A stretch of DNA of 64,000 nt from Opisthorchis felineus. Its lineage: Eukaryota; Platyhelminthes; Trematoda; Opisthorchiida; Opisthorchiidae. The notes beneath the pieces are model-generated. The model did no database searches and was not told the DNA's origin. It saw only the letters and a program-made list of their open reading frames with translations. The translations under genes were made by a program, and so were the position numbers. Numbering within the stretch: the first letter of the stretch is position 1; each line of letters begins with the position of its first letter. Positions 37,784 through 50,082 of the stretch are shown here, in pieces. The stretch spans positions 149,399 to 213,398 of the forward strand of contig SJOL01003881.1 of NCBI GenBank assembly GCA_004794785.1. Reading direction: 5' to 3'.

Positions 37784-37900
37784 CGGGTGCCACCAACTCG
37801 TTCTAAGACCGTGAGCCAAACAGCATTGGAAAAAGCCGAGGCGATTACTACCCCATTACTTGAAACTTCCTTGGGCCACCGTAAGAGGCATTTGGACTCC
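37784..37900 (-). CDS. Internal exon of an unrecognised minus-strand gene
   Basis: 117 bp between acceptor TGGTCTCAG and a consensus donor GTAAGT. One frame is open: ESKCLLRWPKEVSSNG then VVIASAFSNAVWLTVLERVG. It starts in phase 2 (one base completes the previous codon) and ends two bases into a codon. It probably belongs to the same gene as 37453-37602, 181 bp downstream; upstream exons were not found. Confidence 0.5.
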
Positions 37901-40679
37901 CTGAGACCACGTCGGCTCACTACTCACAGTCTATGACGAACAAACTAAGAAGAAAGTTACAATATTTCAAACATGAACCTACTGCGTAATTTATGGCTGT
38001 ATTTTCTACGAGACCATATAAGCGCACACTGTGTTTCGATTCCATATTGTCCGCCATGTGGAATTAGTAATCGCCAATAGCGCGACCTGCAATGTTCAAC
38101 CAATAGTCTAACTTTGTTTTTAGTCAACTATTTTGTAAGTTTGTCCCCGTTCTATAAGAAACTTCGAACTGGCAACTAATTTCCTATGGGGTTGGAAATA
38201 CTGGTTGACCATCACGTGAAGGCGATCAGCCACCTTTGCACTGGTACTGCAGTATTCGGCAATAACAGAAGACTCCTTCTGGCAAAACGTTATCTGACCT
38301 TATCATTAACTTGCCGTGATAGTAGTTGGGTTAAAATTTTCTCATGCTGACAATACTGACAGGGTTACAGAACTGGGGAATAGGATGGAAGGACACGTGA
38401 TATGCCTATTCTACTTTTGCTTCATTATTCGAGCAAATCTTCCTCATGAAATGGTAATATTTTATTATTTTTCAGAGCCCGGCTGTGAGGTACGAAAAAC
38501 TATCTGCTCATATTTGTATGATCTGACTAACGGTGACCGGCCTCATCGCGCCCATGGACTTGTACGTGCTTTATGCTGTGTGTTCCAAATACCAAATATT
38601 TTAAATGTTTACCGTGGAGCAGGAAATATTTTGACGGTTGGAGTAAGCTGTAAGAACTGTTAAAGGGAGCTTTGCTTTTTAGAAGGCATCACAATCTCCC
38701 TGGCAATGAAACGCTTCACCTCCTTCCGTCATCTGTGCTTACGCTTGCAAACTGGAATGTGTACTGATACATACTTTGTGAGTTTGAACTCGGAATTAGC
38801 AAATATTAAACAGAAAGTGAAATTAATGCAATCAAACTGCTTGGGGTGTGGGTTAAGGACGAGATCGCGAGCACAACATTAACCGTACAGGACACCGACC
38901 CTTGTATGTAGTACAACAAATGACTGGGCCATAGCTTCATAATTATGTCATAGTAACCTGAAATATAATTTGGGTTAGAGACACAATGAATCACATTTCA
39001 TTATTCGACATGGTGAACAGTGAGTGGAATTTTTTTTCATCAACTATAACGTTGCTGTGTTGAGATTCCTTGGGCTTATGTAAATAATATACCGACAAAT
39101 TTTGAGGTGATCCCACAGGAACTACTCAGCTTCCTGGTTAAATTCGAAAAATGACTTGGCTTGTAAATTGTGCAACACTTTGGGCCTCGTGAAGGAGGTT
39201 GAACACGGCTGGATACATACTAACCTAATGCCTAATCATCGTTTGGTTTCTAATAGGATACCTATTGAGTTATCTCAATAAATTTGTCATAAAGACATTA
39301 TTATTCGTTGAATCAGTCGAACAAAATAGTCGAACATTCTCGTTGGTAAACAAACCAAGAAACTTGGCCTAATTATGATAAACACGGTGGACAACGGCAA
39401 TCCATTGCACTAGACGGACTGCGCGGGTTTTCAAAATACCACTAACATGAAGAACTGGTTAAGTGCAGGCGAACTTCTTGAAAGTGAAAGTGAATCTTGA
39501 ATATAAAAAAAATTTCGTTATCATCATCCAGTCCCATTCGGTCATTGATAATCAGATACGCATGTTTTTTGCGCGGCGCAAGATTTTGCTGGAAATCCGA
39601 AAAGGATGAAGGAAACCGAGAAAAATTGCTCTCTGGAGGAAAAACATGAATTATCCAGGTTGCCGATGAGGTCAAAAATGCTAAATATCTGTATAACTGT
39701 GAATCTCAGTTGTACTTCGTTGCAGTATGTTTATCAACAAAGGCAAAACGTATCAAGTTTGGCATGCTCTGGGCGATGTAAAGCAAACCACATGAGCTTT
39801 TTATTCTTAACCCTTCCCCCCATTCAAGAATTAAAAATCGATACCTTTTTTGACTGCGTTACCTAGCATAGGACAAAGCTCCAACATCAAGTTGCAGGTT
39901 CAGCTTTCTTGTATACAAAGATTTGTTTTTCGGCGTTTTGAGTAAAAGCTGATAACGGCACTACCTTGATCCACATATAAACGAGCACGCAGTCAAATAT
40001 TCCTCTGATTAATGCTATCTTTTCAGTGACCCGGCTTAGCTTTTCAGGAAGGCGAATGTTTTAATTTACGCAGCAGAATAAGAAAAAACCAGAATGAGGA
40101 TGGCTGGGCAATTGCACTGACTTTCTTTTGCGGAGAAAATTTCGCACACGAGAACGTTGTACCAAGTATCGAATTATGCAAATGATGCAAACTTAGGTTT
40201 TTTATCCCACGGAAGTTAATTGGTCCTAACCAGTAACCGACCACCGCAGTAACCTCGGGTTACAAGATGACTTCACATGAAGACAACCTGAGTTTAGAGA
40301 CTTGTTAAGACGGAACTAAGCACTTATTTACGGGACGAAATATCCACCAAGCATTCCGACTGATAACGTAATCTCCTGTAGGAGCAAGCCGAAAAAACTC
40401 AATGGAGTCTAGGAACACACCCACTTTAAATGGTCATGGAGGGTACCAACTGAGCGTTCATCAGATAACAGATAAGGAGACAGCAAACGGAAGTTTGTTA
40501 GGTTTGGGTTTACTATTAATCAGTACACTGTTAGCGAACAATTAAAACTACGGGAAGTAACTAACTGACACGGATAGAAAGGATTGCTTTGCAAGAGAGA
40601 ATTTCACAGTCTTGAATACATGGGGATGCTGCCATTATAAAGATGTGGGATATTTACAACCGGTTTTGGTCGTTGGCTT
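37901..40679. other. Intergenic, no gene recognised
   Basis: A forward exon-like island at 38476-38559 (acceptor TATTTTTCAG; reads PGCEVRKTICSYLYDLTNGD; donor GTACGT) is unassigned. Nothing else. Confidence 0.4.
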
Positions 40680-41127
40680 GTTCACTGAGCTGGGTAGTTT
40701 GACTGTAAGCGTTTCATCACCAATCAAGTTGACAACATCAGTGTGTTGTTAGGGAGCGTAGTGGTGCGTAGCGATGGGTTGGTTATTGAAACGTGTTGAC
40801 GAAACGTTTGCAATCAAGTTGCCCAGCTCAGAGAACAAGCCAAAGACCATCTACTCTACCTAAGCTGCCAACATTTTCCTCTATAGACAACCGGTTTTAG
40901 TAAGTCAGGGGAATTGGCTGGAACTGTAACAATACAGGGGTACTTAACAGAGCAGAACAAGGCTGATTGGTTGGCAGAGGAGGGAATTGTCGTAGCTCAG
41001 GTTGTTAATTGATGATCTAGCAGTTCACTGAGGTTGGCAGCCTTGTTGTAAACGTCACGTCACCAATCGAGGTGGTATCTTCAGAGTGTTGTTAGAAAGT
41101 ACAGTGAAGTTGCGCGTTGATGGATAC
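40680..41127. repeat. Diverged direct repeat pair (40680-40783 and 41023-41127) with an inverted module
   Basis: Both copies start TTCACTGAG and share the order ..TCACCAATC.. then AGTGTTGTTAG.. and a GCGTAG/GCGTTGATGG end, at roughly 65-70 percent identity by eye. The start is the reverse complement of a module at 40796-40838 (CGAAACGTTTGCAATCAAG then TTGCCCAGCTCAGAGAAC), and a further forward module lies at 41657-41699 (GTTACCAAGCTCAGCGAAC). This is probably a dispersed trematode repeat inserted several times. Confidence 0.55.
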
Positions 41128-41709
41128 GTTCGATTTTGTATAGTGCTTCTGAATGGGATATCCCCTAAATAATAATGGTTTCTCCTGTGAGCAGTCTTAT
41201 TTTTCGGTCTCGTTCTGATTTGTTAGCGTCCGGGTGGCCTTTGAACGTGACTCCGTCTATTCGTACCGTGCGATTTGGCCGGCTCAATCCAGCGGTTGAT
41301 TCACTAATGCTGAATGTTGTTGTTCAAATCGTTTTGGAAAATCATAAAGTTTTAGACAATTTAAGCACAGATAATTAACTGAGTAATGATAAAAGATGGA
41401 AAAATGAACCCTGGGCAATTTCTGACCATTATTGTTAGACAAGAACCATTCATACCTATCTTTATCAACAAGAAGCGGAGAAAATTCGAAAATCTTTAGC
41501 GGTAGCTTGCTAAATATCGATAACTTTTTCTGGCGTAGTTTTTGAATGAACGGTATTTTAACATGATGCAGACTCATTTTCTACGCAACACATAAGGCGC
41601 ACTACTAAAGTGGGACGAACGGCTACCGAACTACGCACGGATGATGTTATTTCATTCGGCGACCGAAGGGAGGCAACAAAGTTACCAAGCTCAGCGAACG
41701 ACTCAGTCA

Positions 41710-44627
41710 TTAACCATAGTTAATTTATCCTGTCCCCCCCTACCCGATCTGCATTACAGGTGCTTCGTTGTGTACCGTAGCGCAAATCACAGTCTTTTAT
41801 TCCCCACTGAATAAGCCAACATATCTAAATCAATCAGATTTGCTTCCTGTTCCCTAGAATTATAATGGAAAAAATGCCCTGCTGATTGTAAAGAAGCTGT
41901 AATTCTTTGCACCGCACAAATAAGAGGGAACTGAAACCCTGTGATTGTGAAGGCACCATCCCAAAAAGAATAATAGATGTCGTATACGGATAACAATGAA
42001 GAACAATGTTTTAACCGAATTTAGTTAACTTGGCAGAACGCGAAAACAGTTAATCTACAACATGGAAAAAGTATATTCCAGTGAGAAAGAAAGAAAATTA
42101 AGGTGTTCGGAAAAGCAGTCGTGCGCACGACTTGGAACGTGTCAAACTGTCGTCATCATTGGCATTGCGATCGAAAACACCTAACTCAACTAGATCACAT
42201 TAACACTAAACTAGTGATATAATTGTTAAAAATCATAAGCGACCAATAAGCGATCTTTTAAATTCACGAACTACACTCATTTCCAAATTACGGTGTTGCG
42301 CCAGGAAAACTGACCGTTCAGATTCTTGGAGTTGTCCAAAAGTTCAAACGACGCACACTGTCCTTTTTGGTTTAAAGGGTTACAACGACAGTCGTTGAAA
42401 GAAATATTGCTTTAAACCTTATGTGGCTACCAGCAGGAGGCACAGTTTTATTCTACCACCGAGAAAGCCTAGCAAAAGGACGCATCAGTATGAGTAAACT
42501 GCTCACTTTTGGAGGATGTATATTGATAGGCTAGCTAAGCCGGTCAATAAACTGCTACGCGACAAAGATTTACGTTAACGTGACTCATTCATTTTAGGTA
42601 GGATTAGCCACTCTTCCACAAGTCAGTTTCAGCTAAGAAAGGCTGTCTTCTCTAGTAAAATAACTGCTCATTATCTGATTAGATGTTGGTGATTGAGTTT
42701 TCAGTACGTGACTTCAAGACAGCGATTATTGAGGAGACTAGTGAGACAGACTTGAGAAGAGCTCATTAGTTGGGTCGCAAATCAGCTATCAAATCTTTAT
42801 TGTGTCAGTATGCTTACAATCCGCAGATTGCATCGAATCGCGCTAAGTCATCCTTATTCGCTTCATTCTTCGCTTCCCTTTTGTTTCTTCATGAATCAAC
42901 GAAGTAGGCTTGGAGATTTTGCTAATCTAGCTTTCATTTTATGCGACGCGTGGAGATTTGCATTTGAAGAAGCATGACTTTGCTTGGCGGACGACCCCTA
43001 ACTATGCAGTGCTCAGAATGAAAATAGGATCTTACCGTGATCTTTTCTATTTTGGCTGGATTCGAAAAATCCAAGTTATGAACACGTCACTGAATTCGTG
43101 ATCCGGAATCCTGAAACATCATGCCACTTGCCGACGTGGTTCGAAGCGCCATTATGGCTAGTTCACATAATCCGCAAAAATTATCACATTTAAGTGTGGG
43201 GGACGTCCAGTAGCAATAATTATAATAATATAACAGTAATATTGATAGTAGTATTGCTTGCTTCTCAACAAAGAATGCCTAAACTGCAACAGCAAATTGC
43301 TCCATACATTCCCATCCCATCCACGATCTCCAGAGGCATTATTCTACTATGTACTGCCCTTCTGCTTTCGATCATTTACCTGCAAATAATTTGTGCCCAA
43401 GTGCGTGGGGAGAACTGCCAAAGAATAAAATATCCGAGAAATAGAGGACTATCTTGATGGTTAAGCAGCACGAATCAAGGCTGGAATATCATCTTTTTAA
43501 TTTGTTTACGGGGAAACAACAAGGGCTGCTCGATAATTATCTTTGTGTACAGCTTGACCCTGGCTTTTCTCCTGGCCTGGTGCATGATGAATGAAATCTT
43601 CCAGCATAAAATTCCTTCCATTTTGCCCTCCTCAATTAGGAGCTCCCTTTCTCTTCCCATAGCAAGCTGACAGCAAACCAAGACATGTGAACCATAAAGG
43701 TTGCACATTTTGGCATCTTTCATTATCATTTTCTTGATTTCATAACTTATGATCTCCCTCAGATTTGATGTCTTGTCTCGTCAGCCAGGGATTCTCTTCT
43801 TTGCGTTCACGAATGTTCTGTCGGATCATGTCACACTCATTGTGTGCGTGGCGGCTCATTGCAGTGGCTGTTGGATTCTCTTCTTGTTTGTGTGTTTCAG
43901 GAGTCAATGGTTCTAGAACACTTGCCGGACACTCAGTTGCCAAGTTAACACCTGTTTCATAAAGTAGCTACGTTATTTCTCTCTCTGTACAGTCCTCAGC
44001 AATGCTCGATTTTCATTACCCTGCTTAGTTTGTGATAAACCCGGTACTTCACCAGAATCCTACTCAGAAAAGTCGTTCAGAAAATTCACCACCAAAGTAC
44101 TCGTTGAATGACGTCTTGCTGCATTGCACTCCTTGCTTATTTCAACACTTCCTAGGTCTATATTATTTTTCTATCCAATAACGACAATGAGATTTAGGTT
44201 CTATTCTTCAAGTGACTCGAATCAACTGGTCTGTTGCTAATCTGGGGAGTAACATCTATGAATTACTGTTTATCAGGGCTATGAGGAACACCGGCATCCT
44301 GGCCTACTGATTTACCACTTGTTGGAACCCTTAACCTATTGAGTGTACAGTGTGACCGATTGGACTAATGGGATACTCTTGGTATCATTTCGAACCTTCT
44401 CGGTGCACAGCATGTTTTCAGGATTATAGGGATGACAAAGTAAGTTTGATCGAAAATCTAGGGAAAGTTGCCTCAGGTGGAGTATATTAAAAACCTGGAT
44501 GCTCGTAAGGTTGCTGGAAATTGTTCGACAGCCCACGACCGGTTTCGTCCTTCTTGGAGCTCATCAGATAGGCACAGTCCCTTAGTTTCCGTCAACCTTA
44601 CGTTCTGCTTGAACCCAAATTGCATGA
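41710..44627. other. Intergenic, nothing recognised
   Basis: No exon, element or RNA gene supported. Confidence 0.5.
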
Positions 44628-44760
44628 GATCAGCGAAATACACCCATTTGCAAGCCAATTTGGTTTTCCTGGAGACTCACCTGGAACCCAGCTGAATCTC
44701 TCGTTTATGATGTTTTTAATGAAAACCAAATTGGCTTGCAAATAATTGTATTTTGCTGAT
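44628..44760. repeat. Inverted repeat with 23-bp perfect arms
   Basis: ATTTGCAAGCCAATTTGG..TTTTC at 44646-44668 recurs exactly reversed at 44721-44743. Similarity extends outward through ATCAGC(G/A)AAATACA, giving imperfect arms of about 40 nt around a 52-nt spacer. Likely two opposite insertions of one repeat. Confidence 0.85.
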
Positions 44761-45059
44761 GAAAGCTGTCAGGTGAACGAGAAAGAGAGACCTAGGTTAA
44801 AATAGATGGTCTAATGGTGTTTTTCAACCAATTCGTAGGGCAAAATGACCAAGCGCCCTTCGGGAGCTGATGCAGTTTAGCAGAAATAAACCGAACAGGA
44901 AGAAATGTGTATCCTAACTTGAAGCTCCACGCGTTATTTAAAAAACAAGTTTGGCTAGGTGACAGGACGCACGTGACTACAACGGTTACTGTAACTTAGC
45001 ATAGTCGTATGGACTTATGTGTAAGTTGCGTGCTATTTTAGACGAAGACTACTGTTGGC

Positions 45060-48000
45060 CTCCGCGACCTAACGCAGTCACGTGGAGGTGGTCAAGCTCA
45101 AGTGCAGTAATGATTCCACACGGTGTACCCGTTAAAACTTCGTTCGACCCGGTGTATGCCGGGGAGACCAAAAAAGAGAGATGTGAGTGTAAAGGCAGCA
45201 AGGTGTTTCCTCCAGCCGACCAGGATGTCCATATTCAGGGAAGCAGCGATGCTGCCTTCCCCCGAGGAAGGACGGGTTAGAAAAGGTCGATCCTGAACAC
45301 CGCAGACTTCGGTCGCCCAAAGGTTGGCCGTGACCGCCGGCGCGTTATTCAATACGGTCAAAATACCAGAGTCCGGTGCCGCTCAAAAGACACCTGCAAT
45401 GCGCAACCACATCAACATTCAGACACCAATACCTTAATTCCCGAACCTTTGGGTTAGGTCAACCCTCCGCAGCCAAGCGAATCAGATTATTGAGTTATGG
45501 GCTCCGGGCAGGGTCCCCAAAGAAAACTCTACAGTCCGCCCCCTTGTGGGTCAGACTTTTGAGTCCAAGGATCATGACCTGCAAGATCCAAGCGTGGCTA
45601 TTTATCTCAAAACGACAAGAATGGACTCAAAGTTTTCACACCTCACACTCCATGTGTACAGTGATCCAGAAGCGATGGCTGGTTGAATATATGGTGTGGT
45701 AGATGTAATCAGCCCTAGGGCTGAACCTGTTTTGCTGGGCTGGATCCTGATTAACAGCCGTCTTTGTGCTGTTGCCCACCTCGACCAAGCTCAATGCTTC
45801 TCCACTCAAAAAACGTTACCTGTTTGTAGTGCCGGCATGTGCCCTAACGGATTTCAGTAATGACACTCAGGAGAACACATCCTATCAAAAGCTATCTGGG
45901 CTTATTCGTCAAACAAGAGTCATTGACACTGTAATCCTTGTGATATGAATGCCCAAGTTGGTCCTCTGCGTGGTTGCTTCGGAGTCTACTCTCATCCCAA
46001 AATACAACGGAGATGGATCCGTCCAGTTGTGTGCTGATCAACTGTATATAGTTAGTGCGAACCTTAAGCATAAACATTCGCATTGCGTAACCTGGCGGCC
46101 ACCAACTGCAAATCAAACTTGGACCCAGTTGGGTCACGTGGACATCAGCCACCGGTGGAGAGCCAAAATTCAAGACTGCCGTGCCTTCTGGGGCACACAA
46201 CTTGATTCCGATCACACCATTGTGCGTGCACGCCTGACAGTCCGTTTCCCCTCAGGCCCTCGAAAGTCAGCAAAGAGCACGCCAATCCACCATCTTCAGA
46301 GAACTACCACAGTTGAGCAGTATCGACATGAGCTAGCTCAGCTACTCTCTACAGTAAGCCAACACTGTAGTGATAGCGAGCACGTGGATGAAGCATGAAA
46401 AATGTGAGGAAATATGCTGGCGGCGTTCAGTGCTGTTTATCCGACTTCTCCGGTACGATCAAATGACCGCTGGATATCGTCGAGATCGCAAGTCCTGATT
46501 GATGCCAGGAAATCCATACCAGCTGGGAACGAGTACGACGACGCATGCAAGTCCCTCACACGCCAAATAGTGAAGAGCCTGCGTAAAAACCAAGAGCTTC
46601 TGGGGATATTGAAAGGCCAGGAGATGTAAAAGGCCCTTGATGCCAGAAACAGCCTTGCCTCATATCATCTGATACGCTCGACTGACTATATGAAAGCAAC
46701 GGCCAGCGAAACGATAAGTTAAAAGGCGGATCATTAATTCACTCGCAAAACGCCAACGGGTCGATGGGCTGGAAACTTCGGATAACAATTTAGATGGCCT
46801 CATGGAACACAGAATCTGGAGACAGTACATACTAGAGAATGGAACGCAAACCTTAACCGCCCGCCAGAAGAAATATGAGACGAAATATCTGTACTGGAAC
46901 GTGCGAAGACACCAGGACCGGACGGTCTCTATCCAGGTCTCTCCAGGGAAGGCGGAGAATCCCTGGTGACACATCTGACAAAGCTTGCTGATATGGAGAG
47001 AAGATTAAGTGCCTGTGGACCATCAGACACTATGGCAGTGTCTGTGGATCAAAGGTGCCCCCTACAAATTCTTGGCCATCCTTTAGGCGCTGTACACCAA
47101 CTCCCAAGGACTTGTGAGGGTCTACGGGATTCTCTCGCCTGAATTCACCACATCAACTGCTGTCCTGCAATGCTCTCTGTTCTCTTCCACCTCTTCTCCT
47201 TAAGTTTGTTACTGGTAAGATTATGGAAGACCCACTACTAGCCTCTAATGCCTGTGAGATCGAAGTGCTCCCGGGGCATTCGCCCAGAGATATCGAGTAT
47301 GGAGTCAATATAGCTCCTCTTGGATCTAACGCTGTCGTGATGCAAAGAATATTAAATGACCTAAAGAATTCTGCCTCCCGGTTTGGTATGCTCTTCACAC
47401 CTGCAAAGTGTGGAGTGCTGCTGCAAGACATGGTGAGCTCGAAACCTCAACTCATGCTTGCGCATGAGCCGATTGAGTTAGTGGATAAATTTGTCCATCT
47501 GGACACCTGTATCGGTCCCGGCTGGTCAAGCAACAGATGATATTTCTATCCGGATTTGAAATACTACATCAGGTTTTATGAACCTACTTATTATTTGGCT
47601 TGCGCGTGACATTATTCTATACCTCAAGTTTCAAGTTTACAATGATGCTCTGTTTTCCATATTAGTATAAGAGTCAGAACTCTTGTTGCTTTGCGTTGAA
47701 GGCTTAAAAAATGTTCCAGTGTTTACCATTGATGTCCTCGGAGTATTGCTCGAGTCTTATGGGAACACCGGATGAGTAATCCTGGAGTACGTTCATTGGT
47801 TTTTGGAAGACAACTCGGCAACAACAGATGGACTGATCACATTCCATAGGTTGTGCTGGCTTGTTCACGTGCTCCGTATGCCAGTTCATTAACTTCCTTG
47901 AAGAGCCCTTTTCGCACAACCAATCGAAGGATGAAAGTGACGGTAAGAGGGTTCCAACCAATCACTTGGCAGCAAATTATGTAGGTCATCACTAGGACAC

Positions 48001-48230
48001 TCAGATGCGCTGGTTATTGCCGTCTACCTTGACTGGAACCCCAAGACGGGACACATCGGTGGTTAGAGACATTGTCAAACAGGTCTCAGTGACGCTCTCA
48101 GTGGCACTCATGCATCCAAGCTGTTTCCTTCAGTGCGTAGCCCTCCTCCCGACCTCCCCAAAGATAAGTCCACTGAAATCACTCTATTGACGAATCAGTT
48201 ATATCAGCTACCGCCTCCAAAGCGTATCCA
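45060..48230 (+). mobile_element. RTE/SR2-like non-LTR retrotransposon, nearly full length but dead
   Basis: Leader 45060-45600 matches the reversed leader at the left edge. Endonuclease blocks follow: VVPACALTDFS near 45822, a DMNAQVGPLRG site near 45945, ATWRPP-like TWRPPTANQTWTQLGHVD near 46090-46143, and LDSDHTIVRARL near 46202-46237 with the conserved Asp-His. RT pieces follow: AKTPGPDGLYPGL near 46905, a mutated YADD region (EYGVNIAPLGS) near 47300, FGMLFTPAKCGVLLQD near 47380-47430, PIELVDKFVHL near 47470. The distal part is worn: CWLVHVLRMP near 47850-47880, RALFAQP, and the terminal SQWHSCIQA near 48100. Many frameshifts and stops. Confidence 0.85.
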
Positions 48231-48239
48231 TCTACCCTA

Positions 48240-50051
48240 CTCTTCCAAATCATCGACGAGCAAAACTGCGACGACAGACACTAGATCCGTATGATTTAGG
48301 TGACCCGGCTGTCAACCAGTAACGACTGATAACGTTTTCCTCTTCGTGTGCTGCTGTGATAACGAGATAAGACAGTATAATTTCCACGGGTTTGTGGATG
48401 TGATATAAGTGGGGCCTCATAAAATGTCCGACCTGCAGTGTGTAGAATCCTCATCGGTTGTAGTCATGATGCCACGCCGAAGGTTTCGTTTTAAATACTG
48501 ATGCAAAACGGATATTCATGTAGGTTTCTGAAGAAACATTAAATCCAAAGCTGGGCGCGAAGTCTCAAGAGTCCGTCAGTCCCTGTACATCTGGCTGCTC
48601 CTTAGGAGTCACAAGTCTTCCGAGGAACTACTTTATCTTCTAATGCCATGAAATGGAAACTTGATGCAGCACAACCAAGGTCCAGTGTTCGACAACAAGC
48701 TCAAACACAGATTGTTGATCAGTGATTAATCAGCAGTTGTTTATTAACTGGTTCGCTAGTGTTCAGCGAACTATGTTGATTGCACAACTCAACACCCATC
48801 CAAGCGAAGTCTTGATCTATCAAAGCCATATGTCAGCAAAACTTTGACGTCTGTTGCGCAATTTCACCATATTGGGATGCGTGAACTGTTACTATGCTAA
48901 TAAACCGAGTATGTGGGAAGGTTACTTCAGGCGAGATGGGAAATTTCATCTCAGCTTCAAGTAGAATATTGAAACAACTCGGGCGAAAATGAAATCATAT
49001 AGCCCCATTGCGGAAAGAATGCGAAATAGACTCAATAGCCACTTACCTGGGAGGAAACATTTCCGTAAAAGGGGATTTTCTTGAGCCGCACAAAGGTGGG
49101 TCCTCGACACAGACGTGGTGTACTACCTTAGTAACTCATGTGTGATGGTTCGGTTTTTAATAATGCTTCATAAGGATGTGGTACATAGCGTAAATGGTTG
49201 CATTTCATCCATCTAGCAAATCTAGTGGAAGTATAACATTGAGCCTACTTCACTAAGCAGTGTAGCAGTGTGAGTCCAAAGAACCACACGGGATTATTTC
49301 ACACTGCAATTGGAGGAACATGTGAAACCGAAGGGTGAGGAAGCGTGTATCATGTAGATCTAGATATAACTGATAAATAGGAAGATCGGGATACAGTGCG
49401 CAGTCACTGACCAAGCTGATCACTGCTTTGACTCTGTACCACATACACCTACTCACATAGGAGTCAAAACAATCACAGAATACCTTTCATGCCAAAAAGA
49501 TATCTTCTGAACTCTAAACAAGCACTTTCTGTGGAGGCTGTGAACAAACATAAAGGATCGTACCGGGTCTAATTTAAGGGGAATTTTGACAAAAATACGT
49601 TTCAAAGCTTAGTCTTAATCTGAGCTGAGGAGCACTTCCTCTTGATCTCAAATTCCTCTGAAACTTTAAGGGAATAACTCCTAGTAATCTCTTATATGAC
49701 AGGTTTTTTCTCTGATGATCGTCTCACTGGCTATAAACAACTGTTTTGGAAATAGATCAGTTCGGTTCTGTACAAACTGAAATAGCCTGACAGCTACATT
49801 CTTCGTCCCTTCGAACAAAGTACAACACCTGGGGATGGGAAAACCAAACATACATTTACTGTTGAGCTGACTCGAGGGCTTGTGAGTATTCTAGTCGGAT
49901 ATTTCCTCGAATCATCTTTCATGTACGGTTATTTAATGGAACGTGAGAACCCGCCACTTTCCCATCATTCTTGATATCGAAAAAATACACCGAACTTCCA
50001 ATATCGTTCTTTGGTTCTTACATGTCGATAACCTGCCATGCCAGTTTACTA

Positions 50052-50082
<31 letters not shown>

